Source of the DNA: Larimichthys crocea
Taxonomy: Eukaryota; Chordata; Actinopteri; Sciaenidae
Direction: 5' to 3'
Length of the DNA: 64,000 nt
Assembly (NCBI RefSeq): GCF_000972845.2
Contig: NC_040032.1
Coordinates: forward strand, 3,739,073-3,803,072
Part shown: positions 49,210-60,569 of the stretch, one piece after another
Numbering within the stretch: the stretch's first letter is position 1
Layout of the letters: each line of letters begins with the position of its first letter
Notes under the pieces: generated by a model
What the model was told of the DNA's origin: nothing
What the model saw: the letters and a program-made list of their open reading frames with translations, nothing else
Databases searched by the model: none
Position numbers and translations under genes: made by a program

Positions 49210-52200
49210 GAGAGAAATGAATACACACAGGCAGCTTAGGTAGCTTATTATTACACCCTTTGTGACGACAAGAGGTACTAAGTCCTGGTGTTCAACCTCT
49301 TTTGTACCAGGCCAATATATTCACCTTTTGATTCTCTGAGTATTGAGAAGAAAAGTCTGGCAAAAGCATTCAAAATTATAAGGATGCATTGTATCCTTAT
49401 GATCTCGTTTCAACTTTTTTTATTTGAGATTTCAAAGGATTTTGATCATTTTGAAGTTTAAATTTGAAACTAAATCTGACCACAGGGTATGTGTGTTGTG
49501 TTCAAAGAGAACAAATTGAACATTTGCGCAGAGACTCTGTTTTTGATCTTACATAAAAATGTTCATCGTTGCTCCTTATCCGCCCAGCGCCGTGCTTCCA
49601 TTCCAAGAGCGCTGGAGTGTATCGAAGGAGGTCGTTCGTCACTGATTCTGTGGTTATTTTTAACCGTCCCTCATGTGCAGGTCTAATCAGAACAGGATGT
49701 TCCTCATCAAATTAACCAGCAAATATATTTTCATGAAATGAGACTGGGTCTGTACGTATAACCTACCATGATGTAGCAGACTAAGGTCAATTACACAGCA
49801 GGGTTACTGGGGCTAAATGCAGATCAGGGTTTTGCAATTGCTCTACTAATAGCTTAGAATCAGACAAGGTTAAGCTTATTAGTTACTTCATAATGGAGCA
49901 ATAACCCGAAGACAAAGTCATATTTTAAATTCATGACAACTATGTGATCATTTTTTCTCATTTTTAATGCTAAACCAGTCCACCCTTTGCAAAAAAGTTA
50001 ACTTTATGCAAGATGGGCTTTTTACTTAAGTTAAGCTTCAGTTTAATCATTAAATGCTGTGTAATCTCATTTTTGTAACTGAGTAATAATTATTAGACTA
50101 TATACAATGATTTCGTTATGATACAATTAAGACACTGTAATGTAATTGTTCATGTCCATATGCTGAATACGTACCTGCACCCCCCCTTGCACATTTGTAG
50201 TAGACAAAGTTTGTATTTCTATCATATTAGCATGAAACATATACACTAAAAAGTTAAACTTATTTTTATTAACATCAATTTTAGGTATAATATGAATTTT
50301 AGCAAAACCGTCAAGAGCATGGTATAATTTACGTCATGTCATTTCAGTTTTACTTCCTTTACAACTACCAGCGTAATCACATTTAATAGACACCCCCCTG
50401 CTGCTCGGTAAGCAGTGTTTTCCTCTCGCACTACCCTAAGATCAGTAGAATTATCATACTTGTGAAGTGAACAGGTAGAAAAGGAAATGGCACGTCATTT
50501 GTGTTGTCTTCAACCTAAAGTGCAATCTCTCCCTGTGCAAAATTATTTTGCGAGTTAGAAAGTCACTCGAGCTGTAATGAGCTTCTTCAGACCTCATTTA
50601 CATTTCAAACAGTGACACATCGCATAATATCACTAAACACAGAGGATTTTCCTTATGGGGTGATAAAAGATAGACTGAATAAGGACCACAGAAGCTTTAC
50701 TGCTTCACTGAACACTCTTCAAAACACTTCAGGCCCATATTTTTCCATATATCAACAGCTGAAATGTGATAAGCCCGGTGATAGTTCCATTCAAGATACT
50801 CCACATAGAATGAAACCTCCTAAGCATTGTTTCATGTACCATACTGCCACTAAAGCAGCAAATGGAATTGGAGATCTGTGTGCATGACACCACATTACAT
50901 CCTTCAGAGGAAAAGGTGATGGAACGAAATGAAATGAGATCCCAGCCAGCACCTCCACACAAAACACCATGGCTAGTGTTTCTGTGGGTCTGTCACACGA
51001 GGAGAGATAGAAAGAGAGAGTCTGAGTATGTTTCCCATCTGTGTGACACTCAGCGTTCCGGGTTATTGGCTGGATTGTGCCGCCGCGTTTCTCTTCGAGC
51101 ACCAGCTCGGCATGTCAGGCACGAGAGAGCTGGGGTTCTGCTAGTGTGCCCCTTGTATTTATTCATCCTTTATCTGGATGCCCTATCCCCCCTCTCTTTC
51201 TACTTATTATTACTATATTATGTCTCACTCCTGGTTCTCTCCACCGTCCTCTCCCCAGTTTATTCCTGATTATCCTCTCACCTCAGCATCTTTGCATCTT
51301 TCCTCTCGACGTACTCTTTCCGTTTCCTCTCCGCACACCCCATCTCCTTATCCTTCTGTCTCTCTATCTTCTTATCTCCTGGGTTGACAGTGTGGAAAGT
51401 TGATGAATCAGACTGCATGTGACAGTCTGGCATGTGAGTGATTCTGATGTGGTTAATATGGTGCCTGCTGACAGCGCAGTGGAAATCGTTCACAGTGGCG
51501 GAGCACTGAGACACGGCTACACTTTGGCCGAGCTGCCCTCCATCGCCCTGTTGCCAGCGTGTCTGCGTGGGGAGAAGCATGTATTTGCCTGTGTGTGTGC
51601 TTATTTGTGTGTGTTTTTACTGGGGGTCAAAGGTCAACAGAATAAGCCGCCTTCCTTTTCCTCTGCCTACATCAACCTGCTGTACCTTTTAAGGGTTAAC
51701 CTCACCAGGACAGTGAAAACCGGTGGGTTTCACTGAATGAATTAAAGTGATAACTCACACCCACCTCTCATCATGGGCCTACAGGAGACAAGGGCACTCA
51801 CATAACATGAAGTTTTATTGTAACTTTTGATGTGTTTCTCAGTCTAAGCCTTGTTGTGCAACACTTTTGCATGCCAAAAACACTTGGACTGTTTCCCTCC
51901 TCCTCATTCACACTTTATTCTTCACCTAAAACTGATATATAATTTACAATGACACCCTGTGTTGCCTTAAATTGAGAATTACATTCATGTTTTGCCTTTC
52001 TTGTTTAGGTACACTAGAATTTCTCACTGTTTAAAGCGTTTGTCAGCTTTTTTCATTCGATTTCTACCTTTCTTCTCGTATTATTTATTTTATGATGAAA
52101 AAATAACTATTTAAAAAATGATTTCCCCCTGAGGAGTCAACTTTGAACCACTTATTTTATATTATTAATCATGTAAGTAGAGGTTTTACAGAATGTTCAC

Positions 52201-54400
52201 GTTTATTCTACAAAGTAATGCAAAATTATTGATACTTTTTATGTATGTTTCATGGGCATTTTGAGGCCCTTATTATATATTTCACTTAAGAGCAATCACA
52301 GGAAATTAAGAGGGAGAGAGATAATGAATGACATCCAACCAATGTCCCAGCCCCTTTGAGACAATCATATAACTCAGTGTAAGTGTGCCTGCATCACATT
52401 TGCTAATTATTGTTGGGTTGTGAATGTTTCCTATCAGTTTTGCTATTAGTATCTGCTGTGCTGTGATTCTGTATATATTTGCGCATGCATGAGCATCTGT
52501 GTGCATCCACACATATACACACATATTTCTACACGTCACTCTCTGGATGCGTGCGGCTACTGCGTGCACTCAAACTGTGATTTTCTCTGTGCGTGTGTAA
52601 AAAAACATATGGTGAGTCAGTGTGTAGGAGTTGAGTGCCAGTGTGTCTGTGGGAGGAGGGAGAGTGAATAGGTGGTGATGGAGAGGAAAGAGGATTCAGG
52701 TTGTGCACCAATAGGTGGCACTCTACCCTTTTGTGATTGGCTACAGTGACCCAGAGTAAAACAGGTCTGGAAACACATGCATTTGCAATCCAAACGGAAC
52801 AGGAAGTTAGATGATAAAACTTCCTTTCTTTCAGTCTTCTGGTTATTTCTGCCTGCTGGGCTGCTTTTAGAGTGGAGGAATGAAAGCAGAGTGAGAGGAT
52901 AGTGTGACTGGTTATAACAGAGGTTATACCACCCTGGGGTGAAGGAAAAGTAAACACTGCTAGGGTTAAAGGTTCATTTTTCTTTTACAGCTAAATGTGT
53001 GACTTTATGGTGTTTCAGGTTAAAAAAAGACAGAAAAATATTGATTAACTTGTTTGTGAGGTGGCAGGTTTCTTTGCCTTGACAGCTTTTCATCCATACC
53101 AGGTCGTGCACTGCATGTACGCGTGTGCATATTTATATATAGCTGCGTAGACATGATTATTTGTACGCGTGTGTTTGCTGTGGCAAGTGTCAGAATGTCA
53201 ACCAACACCTGCTGTCATAAGCTTACAGTACTGTAACAGAGAGTGAATCCTGTCCAAAACACATTATCATTACTATACTCATTTGTAGCAGTTGTAAAGG
53301 AATCGCACTTAGTGGACAGTGGCGTTCATGTGTGAAATGAGAATTGTTGGCTTCATACTCTGTGTTAAAAGAAACACATGAAACTGCTTAGACAAAACTA
53401 TCGTGATCTTCTGCAGGAGGACTTGCTGTAATAATTAATGCTAATTTAGATCTCTGTTTGGATGAGAAGAGCTTCTTACATAATGAACATTATGGCAATA
53501 ACAATAAGAAAATGACCTGCTAAGAAGGGCTACAAAGATTCTTATAACAGAGTTTGCATTTTCAAAATGAGCAGAGCCTCAAAGGCTACTTTAAAAGACG
53601 GTATCTCTCACTGCACAGTGGTAAATATATACAAAATGAAATATATATATATATACATGCACAGAGAAAAATCACAGTATTGAACATAGTAATATACAAT
53701 CCTGTGGGGAAAGTAGGGGGTTCATTTATTAACTACTGTTTTCTGTTGCAATAAAAACAGGACACCCCCATGACAGGAAAAACTAATGGAGAGTAATGTG
53801 TACAAGGAACAAATGTGGAGGATCTAAACTGCTAAAATACAAAAGTCATTCAAACCAGTACAAATGGTTAATACAGTGCAGCTGATCGTCAAGCAGGGTC
53901 ATACAGTTGGAATACAAATATCAACCTACAGAAATACTTAATCATATTCACAAAATATACACATAAAATAACAATGTAGAGCATTCATTGTCTTCTAAAT
54001 TGTCCCTTCATTTTCTCGGGGAAATGACAGTGCAGAAATGAAAAAGAAAAAGGGATTAACACTGGCTAAATGAAAGAATCAATAAAGCCCATGCCTATGG
54101 AATGAAATGAAATCACGAAAGGGCGGTTTATGGTCGTAGTCACCATAGCAATAGAATTCTATATTCTATGGAGCTCACAACCGTCTACATTCAACAACCC
54201 TAACAAGCACATATAGGGTCGGAGGTCATGCGAGTGCGGTCCTTGCTGTGCTGTGATGGAGCTGAGCAGCTAGGCTGGGGTCAGAGGGCAGATCAATTGG
54301 GTCGCTGATAAAAGCAAATGAGCTCGGTCATGTAAAAAAAAAAAAAAAAAAAGACACACACGCACACACATCCATACACACTCTCTCAGTGCAGCTTATT
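49210..54400. other. non-coding region, no gene recognised
   Basis: AT-rich unique-looking sequence with a pyrimidine-rich stretch at about 51160-51370 and a short TA run near 53642. Unique GC-richer patches occur at 51040-51130 and 51440-51580, but neither resembles a known protein. An RFX-like word, gtcaccatagcaat, lies at about 54139-54152. Confidence 0.45.
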
Positions 54401-54444
54401 TCTGTCTGATTATTTGACTTGAAGTTTATTCTGCAGAAACACAC

Positions 54445-54612
54445 TCAGTCACAGCTGGAGGTGGGAGGTCGTTGGTGTTCTGAGGCTCCATTGGGGTTGA
54501 GCCAGCAGTTCTGTAGCAGTCTGAGTTCACTGGCAGTCAGGTTTTCCCCAACAATAGAGCCTGACAATACAGGGCAATAAGGGCTGAGATGCCCCATCTC
54601 ATCAGCCTCCAC
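54445..54612 (-). CDS. possible terminal coding exon of an unidentified gene
   Basis: A strong polypyrimidine tract ending tctatgag lies directly before 54612. From there the minus strand is open for 55 codons to TGA at 54447-54445, reading VEADEMGHLSPYCPVL, then SGSIVGENLTASELRLLQ. An AATAAA poly(A) signal lies only 15 bases past the stop (54430-54425). I do not recognise the protein. The phase at the acceptor (0) does not fit the donor phase (1) of the candidate exon at 57035-57145, so at least one further exon would be needed if both are real. A frame this long can arise by chance. Confidence 0.25.
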   Translation of the reverse strand: MEADEMGHLSPYCPVLSGSIVGENLTASELRLLQNCWLNPNGASEHQRPPTSSCD

Positions 54613-56640
54613 CTCATAGACAGAGAGGAGGAGGGTGGTGAATGAAGTAGAGAGAGGGAGGATACAAAGACAGTTCATACAGTCTCACACCTCTATTATT
54701 TTAGTCCTCTGGTGTACAAGTGAAAGAAACATGCAACAGCAGGCCTTAAAATAAACAAATCCTTTGCGCTTCATAATTGACAACACTAGGCAACAGTTAG
54801 ACATCATTTCAGTGTTAACTGACCAAAAATTTTAAGTACACTCATGAGTCCAAACCCTGCACAGGTTTTCATAACAAAGACTGGAGTTTGCATCCTGTCA
54901 CATACCTGCAATTAAACTTTTATGTTTGAGTAGCCTAACTCTAACCATACCATAGTCATACCATTGCTGCCGTGCGGTGTGCAAATATTGTAAAAAGCAA
55001 CGATTTAAAATCCTTGGCACTGGATGTGTTCTGAGGTTTTGCAGAATTGTCCAATATTGATGTTCTTGTCTGGCGAGAGAGTTGCTTGTTTGCAAGTTCC
55101 TGAAAGCTTTGCAACTTCCAAATACGGTTATGAGCAATGGATCCCAACCTTGGAGTCCAACCAGAGTTTATATTGCATTACATTTATTGCATTGCATATT
55201 TTTATTCTTGATAAACTATGTTATGATGTAAAGTTTTAATCATGCATTTTTTTTTTTTTTTATTATGTCAGTGTCGAACTGAGCTCTACCATGCTGGTCT
55301 GTTCACAAATTAAAGTGCTAAGAAGAAATACACAATTACAACAAATGAAGAGGTTCCTTACCAACTGTAATGAAAAATGAAAAATGAAAAAATAATAGGT
55401 AAATAATAATTATAACATAATATTTAAGTACCAGGAAATAAATTATTTTTTGTTCAATAACTTCTATAGATATAAGACTTAATCAGAACAAAAAGGGCCA
55501 ATTTTTTTTTTTGCGTGAGAAAAATCAAATACAGCTAAACAGCCAGAGGAAGTGTACAGTTTTCAAGACTAGCATAATCTTTTGGCACAGTGTGCAGGTT
55601 TTCTCATTTTAAAAGGTACCTGTGTTAATAAGAGACACCTTAATGAGGACATCCTTATGGATGATGGATGTCATGAAGAAGCAAACATACATGAGCTTAT
55701 ATATAGACACCACATGGCTTTAACATATTACCGTCGCCACTTAATTGGAAACTGTGTATAATCATATGCAAATCCACACAAGTGGATCATTAATGAATGT
55801 GTTTTGGCATTTCGTATAATTGATGATGATAGGTTTACGTTTCTATTTTTTGCTGCTTTTTTTAAATGAAAACCAGAAGCCAGAGCTGTCATCTCAAAAA
55901 ATAATTGGCAACTAGCGCAGGAATCCTTTAACTTCATTTAAAAAGACGGGAACAAATAGAAACAATAAAGAAGAAAATGATAACAATGATAGTGTGTAAA
56001 GACCTAAATATTTTTCTGGGGAAATGTGGGCTGTCTTCAAGATACATAAAGACCTTATTGTATGAAATGCTAGCAAGAATATGCACAGTAGTGGGTTGAC
56101 TGGATGTTTTCTTCCTTTTTTTAAATGAACATCTGATATAAGACGGCCACAACTATTATGTTTACATTCATAGAACACCTAAGTGTGTTGCCTGTCATCA
56201 ACTTTTCAGTTAACATTTCTCAAGATAACATAAAGTATGTAGCAAACTTGGTTTTCCAGACACTTGTGTAGTGTCCTCAGTTTCTGTGATTTTTCCTTGA
56301 AATCTTACCAGATGGATCATCATGGGCTATATCAAGTTATTTTATGGCAGTCATTAAATCATGCACTGATGTTTTGCAGTCTCTAGGAAATCTAGGGCAT
56401 ACAGTATAATCACGTCCCTGAAAATCATGGACAACACAAAGTTTAAGTTAGTGGCATGTGTGCATCTTTTAGTGTCTGTATTTCTTCTAAATTCACACAT
56501 GCATGTGCACGTGACAGCAAATATACAACCAGGCCAATAAAAACCATTAAAACCCTTTTGAAGATTTTGCTTCACATCCTCCATACTCCATCAGCGGAGG
56601 GAAATTAAGCCAATGAACCAAAAAATGTTGTTGCAAATGA

Positions 56641-56685
56641 GTGTGTGTGTGTGTGTGTGGGTGTGTGTGTGGGGGGGGGGGGGGG
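56641..56685 (+). repeat. (GT)n tract followed by 15 consecutive G
   Basis: A GT run with one GGG step ends in a run of 15 G. Such a G run can form quadruplexes and is difficult to sequence accurately. Confidence 0.9.
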
Positions 56686-57034
56686 CTGCAAGTGAAAGAG
56701 TTCCTGCGAATCAGTCAGTCACACTGGATCCGGAGTCAGGACAACGAGTACACATTCCCTCAAGTGTGTTCTAGAGTATCAGGTTAGGGAATGTCTCATT
56801 TCACACATGCAACATCGCTCTCATGTGTGGAACTGCATGCATACAGAATTAGATACATACAGTTAGTGGCTCTGCCTTCGGCTCTGCAGCCTAGCTAGCT
56901 TAGCTGTTACGTCTTGCATCCACTTGAGCAGGGTATACAGGGCAGACAATAAAAAAGGGTGTCCCAAAAGTGTACCTCTTTGCAATATTGGGGAAGATAA
57001 ATAAAGAAATAAAAGAGACAGAGAGAGATAATAC

Positions 57035-57145
57035 CTGTTTGAATTAGTTCCAGAATCAGGGGCCCACGGGCTGTGAGCTCCTGGGTCAAGTTGGCAATAG
57101 AAGCTGGTTCATCTGCTCTCAACACACTCACTTTCCAAGGGAGTA
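57035..57145 (-). CDS. possible internal coding exon of an unidentified gene
   Basis: The acceptor tttctttttaag|TA and the donor CAAACAG|gtatta bound 111 bp (37 codons' worth, phase 1 at both ends). The frame is open throughout and reads LPWKVSVLRADEPASIAN, then LTQELTARGPLILELIQT. The amino-acid composition looks protein-like. No family comes to mind and no neighbouring exon was found with confidence. It could also be a non-coding transcript exon or chance. Confidence 0.3.
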
Positions 57146-57224
57146 CTTAAAAAGAAATACAATGCACTGAGGCGGCATAAAAGAGTGCTTGGCAAACGTC
57201 TGTCATCTATTTATTGTATATATC

Positions 57225-57253
57225 TGTGTGTGTGTGTGTGTGTGTGTGTGTGA
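57225..57253. repeat. (TG)n microsatellite
   Basis: A short perfect TG run. Confidence 0.93.
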
Positions 57254-58084
57254 TTTCCTGGAGACGAACTCTTGGCTTAGACGGTATCCCTGTAAGAGAG
57301 GAAGCAGAGAAATAAAGATACAATTAGTGAAAAAATGGCAGCTGTGTACACTGTGTGTGTGTGTTAAGGAGGGATATAGGGTCATCCTGGTATGCTGCCT
57401 AGAGTAAATAATGGTTTTCTCTTTGAAATATGGGTATTTAAAAAAAAAAATCATATTCAAACATACAGAGATATGTATATAGACACCCACACACACACAC
57501 CTACTCCATTCCACTTCCGTCCACATCTGCCTGCACACAGTCACAAATGAACATTGGTATGATGTAACAACACGCTCCAGATTCGGTCTTGCTGTAAAGG
57601 TTGGAATCTATTCCAGGCTGAATTTAAAATTTGAATTTATTCAGTCCCTCGCTGCCAAAGTTGTTCACAAAGACCTTGTGAAACTCGTCTGGGAACCGCT
57701 GCCAGGTAGTTCACACCTCCACCTCCTCCGCCTGATGTGTTAAAGGAGGAGACACTTTTGACAGCTCTGAGAGCCATTTTCAGCCAGAGAACTAACATGG
57801 CTGCTGGCGGAAAAAGGAAAAAAAAAAAATATATCTTTTCGTGTGCACATACGTGAGAAGATATTTTGAGGTAGAAAAGGCACTGTGTCTATGTGCATGG
57901 GTCTATGTGCAACATTTCATTTTAGCGTAAACTTAATGTTCCTGTCCAATACTGTATACAGTATAAGCACTACATTCAAATGAGGCATTTAACAAATGCT
58001 GAATAATTTCTTTGTATTTCAGTTGATCTAGTTATATGTGTTACCAAATTAGGTTAGATTAAAAAAAATCAGTGAAGTAGTTGG

Positions 58085-58287
58085 TGATGTGTGACGTAAG
58101 CATTACGTGCTTCTTGTTGGTGATTGTACCCGGATCACAAAGTTACATAGTAAAGAAACAGGCATAAGCGGTGCAAAGTGGGAATGATAGAGACACCATT
58201 TACCGAATTGCATGTCAGTGTAGCGTTGAAATAATGATGATCAAAATGTTATTTTATGGTAAAAAGTTATGCAATGTTGCTTTGAAG
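58085..58287 (+). repeat. dispersed repeat family B, copy 3 (right part)
   Basis: It matches the right third of copies 1 and 2: tacgtgcttcttgttggtga, cacaaagttacatagtaaag, aatgatagagacacc and ttatggtaaaaagttatgca. The left part is absent. Confidence 0.65.
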
Positions 58288-60054
58288 TCCGTCTAAAGTA
58301 AGAATATGTGTTCTGAGTTTGTCAGACCAAATTAGAAAGTGTTATTAATCACCCAGCCAAATGTGAATGTTTAAAAAGTATTAGGAATTAGGTGTTAAAA
58401 TCAGGTAAACATGAGCAGGATTCTCAGCTCCAGGACTGTGGGAGCATGTCCGCTGAATGTGCTCAAACCATGCCCACTACTGGGAGCAGTCAAGCAGTAA
58501 TTTTGAAGAGCCCAGATTACTTCCAAAAATGACATGACTAACTTTGAAACACTCTGATCGAGATGAATTCATCTCTCTCTCTCTCTGCTAGGGGTGCAGG
58601 GGTATGCTCAGGGTGGCCTCAGCGTGTCATCAAGCCACCCTTTAAGACCACCCAAAAAATCCTGGACAGACAACTGTTTGAACCTCTAACTCCACATTTC
58701 AATAATATGACGTTCAAAGCCTTTTCACATGTTTTCACCAACTATTTATCAAAATTTATTTTGAAAGAAATCTAAGAATTGCCTTTACACAGTCTTTACA
58801 CATAGCTTTAATACAAATGTGCATGTCTTGTCCTGAAGGAAGACATTTGTCCTAAACCGACAAAGTACTGCAGTCCAAAAAAAACAAAAATGTACGCCAT
58901 ATAACTTTTTAATAATGCACGAGCCAACAGCTTTGATGCATTGATGGAGCTGATACAATTGGGGGTTAAATCAGCTAACCAGAGCTATTTTTAGTTTGTT
59001 TCTGCCACATATAAATTATAATAATACAATACAAAGTGTCCTGACACTTGTGAGAAAATAACACACGTTAACAGATTCATACACACATCCAGATTAGCTG
59101 GAGATGAAAAACGCAGTGACGTAACATCCTTAAGTATGACTACTTACTAGATTTCTTACTAAACCCGTTTCACCTGTGAGACCTAGTTGATGTGACAGTA
59201 TGAAACAGAAGAACTGTTGATATAAATTCCTTCATTGAATTTCTGTGACCATTGTATAATACCCTACTGTTTCTGTGCTTCCTTTTTTTTTTAAGGAAAA
59301 GCCTCATTTGCAGTTGTATCCAATGTGACTTAAAATGAGTGAGTAGTGGCACACTAACAGGTCAAGCATCTGACACACATGATATGACACACTCATATTG
59401 GCTCTTGCAGAAACTGAACTTGTTGCCCTTTAGGTGTTTGGACCATTTGCCTTCAGATGACGCTGCCCTGCTTCTGTATTATACTTAACTGTACTGGTAA
59501 TACCTAACTATATTTTTCTCTAAACAGATGGCCAATATGCATCTATACAGTCAGCAAAGGAGACCGATAGACAGTCCAACAGACGAGCCATCTTTGCTCC
59601 GATATGGCTAGATGATATATGCTGAGTGGACGGGGTAGAGGGATACCACTCTGCTTAGCTTGATGGGCTGTCCTGTCTTATCAAAGAGCAAGCAGAGTGT
59701 GGGGCAGTTCACTACTGAAGAGAAAGAGATGGGGGAAGGGGGACTATAGAGACAGGGAAGAGGGTAGCAGAGAGAGGGAGATAGTGTGTCTGGGAGAGTG
59801 ACACTGAGATAAAGTGAGAAATAGAAGAAGCAATTGAGTGTGAGGGATAGTAGAAGGAAGAGAAAGGGTGTATACGTTAAGACAAAGTCAGGGACAAAGA
59901 ACAGTTTTCTTGTGTGATAACATTTTATCTATACAGTTTTGTTATATTCATACGCCTGTGTGCACACAGACAACCATGTGAACACAGGTAGATGTGTGAG
60001 GAAAGGCGTTCATGCATGCACACAAACTAGGTGACAAAGGCGGATGTGGCAATT

Positions 60055-60320
60055 CCCGCGAGGCCGCAGTGAAAAATATGATAGATGGGGATCGCAGTTT
60101 ATATCGGTCTTCTTCACTCCCTGTCTGAGTGGCCTGTAATTGAATGATCATTACACCAAAGTTATGGCTACGGCCCTGCAGTCGAAAATAGGAATTGAGT
60201 TGGAAACAGCATTTAGTGGTTTTGATTTATGAGCAACAATGGGGAAGTTGTTTTTCAAGCCTGGCGCTCTGATGGGCAATAAAGAGGAGCAAGGCTTATC
60301 ACCTGCTGTACCCATCCTGA
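60055..60320. other. candidate conserved non-coding element
   Basis: A unique-looking stretch with gtaattgaatgatcattaca (paired homeodomain-like half sites) and no convincing frame. It is flagged only because it contrasts with the microsatellite-rich surroundings. Confidence 0.15.
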
Positions 60321-60522
60321 CACACATACACCAGTCAGCATGCCAGCCAGCAACCAGTCATCCAAACAGCTGGGGCCCTTCATGGAAGGAAGTGTTTTCA
60401 GCAAATTTGTTTCCTTCATGTCTCGTCCTGAATGGTGCTATTCATTAAAATAGCCTCCAGTCGGCAGGCACTGCTGCCATCGCACATTTATACACTTGTA
60501 TGCTTGTATCCTCGCAGAAGAA

Positions 60523-60523
<1 letters not shown>

Positions 60524-60563
<40 letters not shown>
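60524..60563. repeat. (CA)n microsatellite
   Basis: A perfect CA run of about 20 units. Confidence 0.97.
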
Positions 60564-60564
<1 letters not shown>

Positions 60565-60569
60565 TCCAC

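Noticed and set aside
51050..51590. GC-richer stretches with open frames on both strands
   Set aside because: No family features or convincing splice sites; part of it is the pyrimidine-rich segment at 51160-51370.
57640..57720. Minus-strand frame WQRFPDEFHKVFVNNFGSEG
   Set aside because: It looks protein-like, but an in-frame stop lies just upstream, no good acceptor fits between, and the antisense strand is equally open. About 26 codons is too little.
59605..59715. Minus-strand stretch after a ttctcttcag acceptor, open for about 34 codons (LCLLFDKTGQPIKLSRVVSL...)
   Set aside because: It ends at a stop with no poly(A) signal noticed nearby, has no usable donor in phase and matches no family. 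Chance is likely.
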